A stretch of DNA of 64,000 nt from a virus. Below the pieces are notes generated by a model, which searched no databases, was not told the DNA's origin, and saw only the letters and a list, made by a program, of their open reading frames with translations. The DNA lies in the IMG/VR virus record IMGVR_UViG_3300024308_000023, positions 51,142-115,141 of that record. One strand, written 5' to 3'. This document shows positions 50,801 through 58,728 of this stretch, one piece after another. Position 1 is the first letter of the stretch, and each line of letters begins with the position of its first letter. Position numbers and translations under genes: made by a program.

Positions 50801-53472
50801 GACACAGCGCCCGCCGGGGTTTGCATTTTAAGGTACGGGCGCGCGTATTGACCGATGGCGTACCCGCTGTAGCTGCCCGGACCGTAGCCGGTGCCGTAGT
50901 GGTTCGCGATGTTCGTGTTGTTGCTGTCGAAGAACTGCACAAGGATGTTACCGCCGCACCGGTGCGCGCCGATGTACCCGCTCCACTCGTACCACTTGCC
51001 CGCCTCAACCGGAATATATTGGTCGATGAAGAAGCTGGCGTAATAGCCGGCGTTGGCGTCCCCTTGCCCCAACACATAGACATGCTCATTAGGGGGGCGC
51101 CAATTGTCGCCCAGTATATCACGGCCGCTGACGAAGGCGCCGACGCCGTTGTGGTAGGTCAACCACCCTTGCGCACCCGTGGCAAAATCGGTGTTCGGCA
51201 GCAGATTGCCAGCGCCTGCGGACACCTGCGTCTTGAGGGTGGCGGTATCACCCTGAAGGGTAGATGTCGCCGTCTGCAGCGTCTGGATATTGGCGTTATG
51301 CGTGTTGATCGTCGTCGTGTGCGACGACACCGTCCCGTTGAGATTGGTGTAGCTCTGCTGCAGCGTGCTGATCGATCCGCCCTGCGACGAGACCGTCGTC
51401 GACAAAGAGGCGAAGCTGCTATTCAGATCATTGAACGACTTCCACTGCTGCACGACGCTCGCGGCGCTGTTGAAGGGCGAGGCACTTGCGCCGGTCTCCA
51501 GCTTGACCTGGCGAACGTGGAAATGGATGATATTGCCGTTCATCCGGTTCAGCACCACGCGGACGCGAGCGCGCACCGAACCAGCGGGGGATAGGCTGGT
51601 AAAAGTCTGCGCCTTACGAGCGCTGTTGTCCTGGCTAAAGTCGCCGCCAGCCGCACGCATCGGGCCGTTGAACTGACCCACCACGTTGTTGGCCGCATCC
51701 CAATAGACGATCTCGCCGTAGGTATAAGCGGCCGGGTCCGAGACGTTGCATGAGGTCTCGAACGACACCGTGTGGTTGACGCCGCCGTAGACCGGAATGT
51801 CTTCGGTTTCGAGATAGGTGTGGGTTTGGCCACCCAGCGTGCCGAGCGACTGGTTACCTGCCACCTGACCCCACGAGCCGGACAGGGTGGAATACCACCC
51901 GTTATGGGTGTAGACCCAGTTGTTCAACCCGTTGGCGAAGTCACCGTTGACGATAAGATTGGGCTTGCTGCCTGTGTCCACGCGGGTCGTCAGCGAGGAA
52001 AGGTTGCCTTCCGCCGTCGACACTGCCGTTTGGAGCGAGGTGATCGAGCCGCCCTGCGACGAGACCGTCTGGGACAGGGTCGACACCGTGCCGTTGATGT
52101 CGGACACCGAGGATTGCAGCGAGGTGATCGAGCCGCCCTGCGACGAGACCGTTGTCTCCAGCGTTGCGATACTGCCCTGCGCGTTCGTGACGGCCGTGGC
52201 GTTGGTCGTGATCGAGGCTTCGGCGGTGCCAACGCGGGTGGTCAGGCTCGCGATCTGACCTTCGGCGGTCTGAAGCGCAGTCGCCCGATTAACGACAGTC
52301 GCTTCATCAGTGTAGTTCGACCACTCAAAGCCGTTTTCGACCTTGATCTGGCGAACGCCGGCATACTGACAATTGACCACACCGGAGACGACGAACCGGG
52401 CGGTGGCCGTCGCCGCGTTCGCCGGAGCGGTCGACGAGACAGCTACAAGCCCGCGATCGGCGCTGTTGTTCGAGAAGTCGTGGCCATGCCCACGGGGGTT
52501 CTGCGGCCCATCCAACACGACCTGGCCGTTCGCGTCGTAGTAGATCATGTCTACATAAACGACGCCCCCATCAGCGTACAGCACCGTGTCGGCCGAAATG
52601 GTGTAGCTGTTACCCGCCCGGATGTTGAACGGCTTGCTTTCCAAAACATAGGTGCCGTTCGCCGGAGCAATAAGCAGAGCGATACTGCCCCAATCGAAGC
52701 CGTAGCCGAAATTCCAGTTGTACGGGCCGGGGTTCTGCCAACCGACCATGCCCAGCTCGAAGCTGCCGAACTCCAGAATGTTGACGCGCCCTGCCGACAC
52801 GCGGGTTTGCAGCGCCGACAAACTGCCTTCGACGTTGCTGATCGCGACAGCGTTCGACGAGATCTGTCCACCCTGCGTTGCCGTCAGCGTCTGCAGCGCA
52901 TCGACCTCGCCTTCGGCGGCGGTAATGCGGCCTACGGCGTTACCCAGATCGCTAGTGACATTGTTGACGCTCTGCTGGAGCGAGTTCGCCTGAGCCTGCA
53001 GGGTGGAGACCGAGCTGTTCAGCGTCGCCAGATCATTGCCCGCACTGTTGGCGAAGGTCTGCAAGCTAGAGAGACTGGCCTGCGCGCCGGCCATATCCTG
53101 CTGAAGCGTACCCACGCTCTGCTGAATAGCGCTGGTGGTGCCCTGCAGGCTGGTGATGTTGCCCTGCACAGTATCGACTTCACCGTTGAGCGAGGAGAGC
53201 GCGTCGTTGACCTCGGAGAAGTCCGCCGAGACGCTTGATTCCAGGGAATTTATTAACAGGTTAGCATTATTTATAGCTATATTGCTATTGATTATATCGG
53301 ACTCTAATTGACTTAATTTTTCTCCCGTAACCGAGTCTGATTGTTGTAGCTGTTCTGTCTTATCAATAATATCTTGAACTGTACCAGGCGTGACAATAGG
53401 TATGGTGGAGCCTTTAGCTCCACCAACCTCTGGTAGCGGGAAGAAAGGTGAGTAGTAAGTCTTTGCCATCAT
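47899..53472 (-). CDS. giant tail fibre / tail-tip protein with six carbohydrate-binding-like modules
   Basis: About 1857 aa from ATG 53472 (a second ATG follows at 53469; AAGGA upstream). The C-terminal end (GITLDVNGYITGWALNNNG, then VINADSFSIVKP) resembles the DUF1983 C-terminus of lambda J-type tail-tip proteins. Between lie long coiled-coil-like repeats of the type SSLQ-x-x-VSxLNGTVSTLxQ, broken by six jelly-roll-like modules. These begin LEFGSFELG, IVNGDFANG, LPNTDFATG, VPNGGFENM, LQNTEFAVG and LRNGGFELG. Likely a long, multi-module host-surface-binding fibre. The middle ~5 kb is much more GC-rich than the ends. Confidence 0.85.
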   Translation of the reverse strand: MMAKTYYSPFFPLPEVGGAKGSTIPIVTPGTVQDIIDKTEQLQQSDSVTGEKLSQLESDIINSNIAINNANLLINSLESSVSADFSEVNDALSSLNGEVDTVQGNITSLQGTTSAIQQSVGTLQQDMAGAQASLSSLQTFANSAGNDLATLNSSVSTLQAQANSLQQSVNNVTSDLGNAVGRITAAEGEVDALQTLTATQGGQISSNAVAISNVEGSLSALQTRVSAGRVNILEFGSFELGMVGWQNPGPYNWNFGYGFDWGSIALLIAPANGTYVLESKPFNIRAGNSYTISADTVLYADGGVVYVDMIYYDANGQVVLDGPQNPRGHGHDFSNNSADRGLVAVSSTAPANAATATARFVVSGVVNCQYAGVRQIKVENGFEWSNYTDEATVVNRATALQTAEGQIASLTTRVGTAEASITTNATAVTNAQGSIATLETTVSSQGGSITSLQSSVSDINGTVSTLSQTVSSQGGSITSLQTAVSTAEGNLSSLTTRVDTGSKPNLIVNGDFANGLNNWVYTHNGWYSTLSGSWGQVAGNQSLGTLGGQTHTYLETEDIPVYGGVNHTVSFETSCNVSDPAAYTYGEIVYWDAANNVVGQFNGPMRAAGGDFSQDNSARKAQTFTSLSPAGSVRARVRVVLNRMNGNIIHFHVRQVKLETGASASPFNSAASVVQQWKSFNDLNSSFASLSTTVSSQGGSISTLQQSYTNLNGTVSSHTTTINTHNANIQTLQTATSTLQGDTATLKTQVSAGAGNLLPNTDFATGAQGWLTYHNGVGAFVSGRDILGDNWRPPNEHVYVLGQGDANAGYYASFFIDQYIPVEAGKWYEWSGYIGAHRCGGNILVQFFDSNNTNIANHYGTGYGPGSYSGYAIGQYARPYLKMQTPAGAVSCRMVFEKAATSSGNDSYLVILRPQMKEVFETSVSPAAYTIGGAGAVLSQQATALSTLNSSFASLETRVSSAEGSVTSLSQSMTSANGSISSLQGSVNSLNGSVSTLQQSSSTQAGQISTLQSTVQTQGSSISSNGQAITTLQGSVANLNNVVSASSSPNLVPNGGFENMLRGWEQNGTWGVYTWAWGRYAEVNQPFGNTSNDYVFFYITSTIFPCAPGPNGHAQSFDYELSGDGLICYGEMVWYDSNQGYITQTKTPDLGPKGFDQSGNSRVRHVHTPPNNASWARSRFVVAIPPQRVLTGGRVRQMKVELGSTSTPYSGEATAAQMFQAYADLNSSHASLETTVSSQGGSISSLQSTTSTLNGTVSSLSNTVSAQGTSISNLQSVQATQGGTISTLLQRVTVGGNLLQNTEFAVGTEGWGFYSHDSGNTSGFTWGRDGAGDDWRPEGEHNLFINQQDNVNWRAAQWYSSHVSVVGGRWYEASVYAATHRCYCNMKIEWYDANGTNVGVSDGPRSDSYPGFAQSNGGRTIGSYQRLWVKAQAPANATRALLNWVKHGTSQDGGWNGATDSWGWMVRPQIAEVYSDTNSPTAYFPGRTSASFTLQQTSINSLNGQYSSLSQTVATQGSSISSQATSISNLEGTQASLSQTVQSQGSSISTLQTATSNLQGDTATLRTQVTSGNPNLLRNGGFELGNLDYWSAYNASFSTYGGTDTWGTYAVNGNNVPDNSWTYIESNPVNIERDWYTLTCDVGYFLSGTGHTYLELIWLNSSGGYLATSGGPAISPGRNFSSDGSTRRDLKVTAFAPEGAAKVQARIIWYKGSGTAQSMHVRQVKLERGQNATPYTAEASARQSFEMVNTLNGQYASLNSTVSTQGVSISQNITAISTAQNGVNTLMGKAGITLDVNGYITGWALNNNGSSGNMVINADSFSIVKPGGGARTEYNNGAWKVFDASGIKRVQLGNLDA
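48180..53250 (-). repeat. GC-rich repetitive segment with six tandem module repeats
   Basis: Within the fibre gene, the code for coiled-coil spacers and jelly-roll modules repeats about six times at near-regular spacing. By eye the G+C content is far above that of both gene ends and all neighbours, with a sharp switch near 48180 and 53250. Confidence 0.8.
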
Positions 53473-56400
53473 TATCCTTGAATAATCTTGTGTCTTACCC
53501 AATAATACCTGACTATCCTACCATGGACACTACCCACAGGATCTATAAAGGAACTGGTAGGTATTGGTAGCGTTTGTAGTAAAGAGGCTGTCTGAATTAT
53601 AGCCCCCAAAGAGGTGCCGTTAGTTAGTCCAGTTATGGCCCCCTCCTTAGTATCAGATAAAGTGAACTGGGTAGAAGACGGTATGCTTTTAACGAAGTAA
53701 GTTTTTCCCACTTCCAAGCCGTTTAAAGTTACCTGGCTAGTGACTTGGTCTCCTAGCTGTAACTCATGAGCAACTGTGGACGTTAATACGTTATCTGAGA
53801 TAGTATTAACCGTTAAGTACAGGTTACTCGAAGAAGAACTATATAGTTCTGTATATACATTTTTTGTATTAGCTAACGGGTTGTTGACCCAAGTAACGTT
53901 AACACTTGAATACGCTTCGTCACCATTATCTAGGCTGGTGGCTCTTAATCCCGTAGGAGAAGCGATAGTGGTTTGTCCAGCTAATCCACCTAACCCTGAC
54001 GCTGCTTGTTTACTAATCTTACTTAATACATAGAAGCTATCATCATACTCTTCGGCTACAATATCTACAGTTGCGTCCTGCTGATGTGTTAGAGTAGATA
54101 TTCTAAATTTTTTATCTACCCAACCATATCTAGGATACTGTATTTGGATAACCTTACCCGCTAGCAGTAATAGCCCTCTTGGGGCCATATTGAATGACAC
54201 AGTAAGACCAAATCTAGTCTTATTTAGATATTTATCTGCCAGAATTCTGGTATTATAATAATTAGTTATACCAGGAACAGTAACACTACCCTTTTTAGGT
54301 ACGTTTCTATCGGCTTTCAGATAATCAGAATTAAAGAAGCTTATATTTCTAGCTTCAAACTTATTAGCAGGATCAGCATAAGCCGCAGTAAGAGAATTAA
54401 ATGCACTTTTTATGCCTTCATCAGACAGCCTAATCTTACCGATTATCTGATCGGCTGTTATATTCCTGACTTCATTATCGTCTGAAGCTATAACACCCTC
54501 AGCCTCCTCTACCTCTAGATAGTATTTGTTGCCGCTATAGCGTAGAATACCTCCAAAATGCTCCAATAAACTATTCATGTTATCGAACAAAGCTAAAGAA
54601 GTATCTATAGATAGATTAGTTTGGTGTCGAGTTACATATCTCTGATTATTTTCATCCCAGCCCAGTAGCCTCCAATAATCTACCTCGTCAGAGTCATACA
54701 AAGAATAACCAGATATTTTGGACCCATTCTTCATAGCGCGGATAGGATTGCCATCTATAGCTAGGTCGATGCCGGGGCCGCCATTAGTGCTAGTTAGCGA
54801 GAGACTGGATTTATAAAGTAACCCGTTAACGGTTCCCGAAGTATGTGTAGGCGCAGTAGTTTTTACGCCCGCCGCAGTTACCTCATATAGGTTAGTGCCG
54901 TAATATACCAACTCTTGGAGCTTATAGGATTTCCAGTTATTCCAGGCGTTAGTTAGCTTCCCCAGTATATTAGTAAACTCTAAGAACTGGCCATCCCTGC
55001 CTACGTAGGTACCCTGCCAAAGCATAGTACCAGAAGCGGGATACCTGTATACGTGGCCACTTACTGGATAAGAGCCTGTGGTTACGCTTTGTACTGTTAC
55101 GTTTGATCTAACATCGCAAGCCCTACCAGATTCTAACCACGAAGGTAAATCTAGGTCCTTGTACACATCCAGACCTCTTCCGTATGTGGTAGAGGTTATA
55201 TAATCTAATGTTTGAATAGCTGGATTAATACTTACCCTGCTATCCCTATACTTTGGGAATATTTGTACGGAATCGGTGGTGGTGGGAATATATTCCGGGT
55301 CCCACAAGCCGTCAATAGTAGCTATCTTATCGGTACCGCCGGTGTATCCTATAATTTCATATTCCTGTACTATTTGCCTATCTAGGGTGCTATTGTACCT
55401 GATTACTTTAACTATGTGGCCATTATAGTAGCCGGCAACAGAAGAGGCCGCGGCATTCAGTCGTATAGTATTTCTAGAGACTATTGAGGCTCCATCAGTA
55501 ATAGCTTGTGCTAGAGAGGAACTTACGGCACTAGCGAGTAACTTTGTGGTTACGGACGTAGTTGTAGCAGAAGAACCTTGAATAAGCATATCTGAGTTGA
55601 AATACCTATTGTTAGAGTATCTCGTACCATTAGGCTTAACCAGACTAAACACGGCAGTGGACTCAGTACTATCCCCCCCGCTATTCATTCCGGTAGTGGA
55701 AGCAAAGTTAATAACTGAATATCCACCGGCGGTAGCTTGTCCAGTTACTGCAGCGGACATGGCCTGCTGTATGCCTCCATTAAACTCTACAAAATTGTGG
55801 GTAATCATTGTCCACTTAGCTCCGCCCGAGCTTTGCATGTAGAATTGCGTTACAGAAGGTACTCCATTGACAAGACCTAGTGGCGGTGGGATGTCAAATA
55901 TAAAACGAGTATTTGAGGTACCGTCTGGATTTATAAAAGTCCATTTATCTACAATCTGAACAGGAGAAGCTGTTATAGCTACACCGCTCATATTGTAAAG
56001 AGTTACCATATCTCCCAGTAGGAAGTTATTAGCATTTTCACCGGTAGCTTTATTATAATGACTATAACTATAATCGTAATTATAGCAATTAATACTTTTG
56101 CCTTTTATAATAAACTCTAGGGAGGGGATACTTGTCTCCCCTTCCGCAATTTTGAATTTACCTAATATATAAGCAGTATCTAATACCCTGTGGTTAGGAC
56201 CCCAGTACTCTGCGGTATCCGCTCCGGTCCAATAGTCATTTTGAACTTTGAAGTTGTTAGCCTTGGCAATAGATACTAACTGCGAGGATGCTTTTTGACC
56301 TGTTTTACCGGAAAATACGTCTAAAGTTATCTCTTGAGGAGAGGTTAACTTAATGCTTTCTCCGTCAATAACGCCCTTACCTGTAGTCTCTGCTACAGTA

Positions 56401-57863
56401 GTTACAGGTGCTACATAATTCTTATACCCGGTATTTCTTATTAAATTATATGGCAAGTTTGTTAGTAGGTAATCTTGTCCAGAGTAGAAGTCTATAGTAG
56501 CGGCGGTACTTACGGAAGTTGCACCCCCCAATACGTCACCTCTATCGGCTCGCCCTCTACAGATTAGCTCTACAGTATTATCTGCAGTCTGCTGACTTCT
56601 AGCATCGAAATCGGCCTTATCATTACAAATTAAAGAATTTCCGTCAATATATACATCGTATACACCACCAATCTCACCCTCACTAAGTGCGTAAGCAACA
56701 TAGACGGTAGAGCTATCGTTCTTTAATGTATCGGCAAAGAATGGGATACCAGTAGTATTTCTTACTCCGTATATAACTGGGATAGACTTAGCTTGCAGTT
56801 GGAAATCTAGGTCAGTGGTACGAGCCTCATCCACCATAGTTTTCTTTACTTTAACTTTGGAGCCTATACCCATAAAACCGTTTTTAGCTTTAACGGTTTG
56901 CTTTTCCACCTGAACCGTGTAGGTAGAGAGCATATTAATAGATGTTTCAGAGTGAGCGAACCCTTTATCGTAAGCATACTCTAATTTTAGTGTAGACTGC
57001 GGTTGAGGATTACCGTTCTGGTCTAGTGCTCTGTGGAAATCATCAGAAGTAATTCTTCCTTTTACCTGAGAGAAGTCGCCCCAGTGACTGGTAAGACCCC
57101 AGGTAACATTAATAGCACTGTCTCCGTCTTCAAAGGATACATTAGAAATAATACCTTTGAAGATTAAAACAGGGGAACCCACTACTGTGCCATCTCTGAA
57201 ATACCCCCTGTAAATGAATACCTCCCTATTAACAAAAGAGGCATACTCAGGAATATTCTTGTCAAGCAGTATGGATTTAATTTCTTCGGAGGCCAGAGAC
57301 ATTTCTAGATCTACGGTTCCAGCAGGATCCATAGTGTCTTCTATTTTCGTGATTCTTAATACGTTTCCTGCTCTGAAACCCTGTATGTTAAAATCACCAG
57401 AATAGTTTAAAGCAGTTATGGTTACTTTGTCGCCCTCCCTAAAACCTGCTAAGGTTAGATCTACGTCTGCGGGCCAAGTTAGATCATAAGTAGTACTATT
57501 TACAGTAGCGATAGCTACGGAACCTTTAGCATAGGCACCAATAGCATTACCGTCTAATGTTATAGAGAAATTACTGGCTTTTGCTTCGGTTTGCTCGGCT
57601 ACGCCGGATACTTCTAGTACTTTATTGGCTACGTATACCTGGCTTCCATTAGCCACCCCGTTGAGGTTGGTACTGCCGTCATCAAAGTTAACATCTCTGC
57701 TAGCATCTGTTAGGTAAGCGTACTTCTCTTTTGAGGTAGAGGCCACTCCGTTAGCGGCCATTCTATAGGGCCTTTCGAACTTAATTAGATGTGCGTATAC
57801 GAACGGCTGATTAGCCATTAGCATCGTACGAAGGTCTGCGTGTACTGGACGTTCTGTTAACAT
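53472..57863 (-). CDS. tail-tip / hub protein (1463 aa)
   Basis: N-terminus MLTERPVHADLRTMLMANQP and the FKGIISNVSFEDGDSAINVTWG region resemble tail-hub proteins of siphophages. A long beta-rich central part and a fibronectin-III-like domain (PTGLRATSLDNGDEAYSSVN...VTWVNNPLA) near residue 1310 follow. It should form the tail tip between the tape measure end and the fibre. Its start lies downstream of its own promoter and a terminator-like hairpin. Confidence 0.75.
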   Translation of the reverse strand: MLTERPVHADLRTMLMANQPFVYAHLIKFERPYRMAANGVASTSKEKYAYLTDASRDVNFDDGSTNLNGVANGSQVYVANKVLEVSGVAEQTEAKASNFSITLDGNAIGAYAKGSVAIATVNSTTYDLTWPADVDLTLAGFREGDKVTITALNYSGDFNIQGFRAGNVLRITKIEDTMDPAGTVDLEMSLASEEIKSILLDKNIPEYASFVNREVFIYRGYFRDGTVVGSPVLIFKGIISNVSFEDGDSAINVTWGLTSHWGDFSQVKGRITSDDFHRALDQNGNPQPQSTLKLEYAYDKGFAHSETSINMLSTYTVQVEKQTVKAKNGFMGIGSKVKVKKTMVDEARTTDLDFQLQAKSIPVIYGVRNTTGIPFFADTLKNDSSTVYVAYALSEGEIGGVYDVYIDGNSLICNDKADFDARSQQTADNTVELICRGRADRGDVLGGATSVSTAATIDFYSGQDYLLTNLPYNLIRNTGYKNYVAPVTTVAETTGKGVIDGESIKLTSPQEITLDVFSGKTGQKASSQLVSIAKANNFKVQNDYWTGADTAEYWGPNHRVLDTAYILGKFKIAEGETSIPSLEFIIKGKSINCYNYDYSYSHYNKATGENANNFLLGDMVTLYNMSGVAITASPVQIVDKWTFINPDGTSNTRFIFDIPPPLGLVNGVPSVTQFYMQSSGGAKWTMITHNFVEFNGGIQQAMSAAVTGQATAGGYSVINFASTTGMNSGGDSTESTAVFSLVKPNGTRYSNNRYFNSDMLIQGSSATTTSVTTKLLASAVSSSLAQAITDGASIVSRNTIRLNAAASSVAGYYNGHIVKVIRYNSTLDRQIVQEYEIIGYTGGTDKIATIDGLWDPEYIPTTTDSVQIFPKYRDSRVSINPAIQTLDYITSTTYGRGLDVYKDLDLPSWLESGRACDVRSNVTVQSVTTGSYPVSGHVYRYPASGTMLWQGTYVGRDGQFLEFTNILGKLTNAWNNWKSYKLQELVYYGTNLYEVTAAGVKTTAPTHTSGTVNGLLYKSSLSLTSTNGGPGIDLAIDGNPIRAMKNGSKISGYSLYDSDEVDYWRLLGWDENNQRYVTRHQTNLSIDTSLALFDNMNSLLEHFGGILRYSGNKYYLEVEEAEGVIASDDNEVRNITADQIIGKIRLSDEGIKSAFNSLTAAYADPANKFEARNISFFNSDYLKADRNVPKKGSVTVPGITNYYNTRILADKYLNKTRFGLTVSFNMAPRGLLLLAGKVIQIQYPRYGWVDKKFRISTLTHQQDATVDIVAEEYDDSFYVLSKISKQAASGLGGLAGQTTIASPTGLRATSLDNGDEAYSSVNVTWVNNPLANTKNVYTELYSSSSSNLYLTVNTISDNVLTSTVAHELQLGDQVTSQVTLNGLEVGKTYFVKSIPSSTQFTLSDTKEGAITGLTNGTSLGAIIQTASLLQTLPIPTSSFIDPVGSVHGRIVRYYWVRHKIIQG

Positions 57864-57875
57864 AACTTAAATCCC

Positions 57876-57904
57876 AACAAAAATACCCGCCAAAAGACGG
57901 GTAT
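57876..57904 (-). terminator. terminator-like hairpin in the leader of the tail-tip gene
   Basis: On the minus strand ATACCCG pairs with CGGGTAT (57883-57904 on the plus axis), followed by TTTTTG. It lies after the promoter at 57948-57976 and before the start at 57863, so it could act as an attenuator, or end transcripts from the upstream tail genes. Confidence 0.6.
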
Positions 57905-57947
57905 AAGTATTCTTAAAAATTGTGTTATTAGCCAAAGTCATGCTGCA

Positions 57948-57976
57948 ATTATAACATCGACCCCAAGAAAAGTCAA
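57948..57976 (-). promoter_or_regulatory. minus-strand sigma70-type promoter
   Basis: On the minus strand TTGACT (57976-57971), 17 bp, TATAAT (57953-57948). Directed at the tail-tip, fibre and lysis genes. The only minus-strand consensus promoter noticed. Confidence 0.85.
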
Positions 57977-57996
57977 GCTAAATTTTTTCGGAGCAT

Positions 57997-58728
57997 TTAT
58001 GGTTGGATCTCTTCTAGTGACAATGAGAAATTATACAAATTATCTGTATTAAGATCATACTCCTGTACATCACCTTTAGGTATAACTCTGATTTTCGGGC
58101 TGATAAAATTTACAACTGAATTATCGGCTGTATTCCTCTCTAACGGAGGGCTGATATGTATGCGCCTCTGTGCCGTAGTAGGAGCTGTTGTACCTGCTTG
58201 ATATAAAGCTGCGGTTTCCACTCTGGTTATCATGTAGGCCTTCAGGTGATTAGCATTGGCAGGATCTGATATAGTAATCAAATCTTTAGGCTTAGGATCT
58301 CCTGAAATAGTGGTAGCAGATTTAATGTTAAGAACAGAAGAACCTGCATTATGTGCACCATTTACAGTTATAGAATTAGCAGCAGCATACGCTGCAAATA
58401 CGGGATCTTTAGGTTTAGAGTGCTGAGGCAGCACTACGAAGAATGGTAGTAGACGCCCCCTAGAAAGTAGGAACGCGTCTACGGGGTCGAACTGAGATCT
58501 TAGCATCTGATGATACGTAATATCTATTTCCCAGTTCTGAGAGTCTGGCCCTCTGTGAATACCCCTACCACTCTTTGTTCTGCTCACCTGAGATTCTTTA
58601 ACTGAGCGTAGTCTCATGGAGGCGAAGCCTGGACCAGCGCTTCCGCTTGTTTGGTCCAGACTTCCCGCATCAGTTATCTTATAAATAGGATCAGGAAGAA
58701 TATCACTGAATGAGTTAAAAGTTGCCAT
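57997..58728 (-). CDS. tail protein (243 aa), distal-tail candidate
   Basis: Follows the tape measure with one-base overlap. RLRSVKESQVSRTKSGRGIHRG near the N-terminus and RRIHISPPLERNTADNSVV later; a central beta domain with an inserted loop (GAHNAGSSVLNIKSAT). By position it should be a distal tail or tail-tip connector protein. No direct family match recognised. Confidence 0.62.
   Translation of the reverse strand: MATFNSFSDILPDPIYKITDAGSLDQTSGSAGPGFASMRLRSVKESQVSRTKSGRGIHRGPDSQNWEIDITYHQMLRSQFDPVDAFLLSRGRLLPFFVVLPQHSKPKDPVFAAYAAANSITVNGAHNAGSSVLNIKSATTISGDPKPKDLITISDPANANHLKAYMITRVETAALYQAGTTAPTTAQRRIHISPPLERNTADNSVVNFISPKIRVIPKGDVQEYDLNTDNLYNFSLSLEEIQP

Noticed and set aside
51772-53238. 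488-residue plus-strand frame opposite the fibre gene
   Set aside because: A long antisense frame is expected in the GC-rich repetitive block, where stop codons are rare. Arginine-rich translation and no ribosome site. The fibre frame explains the sequence.
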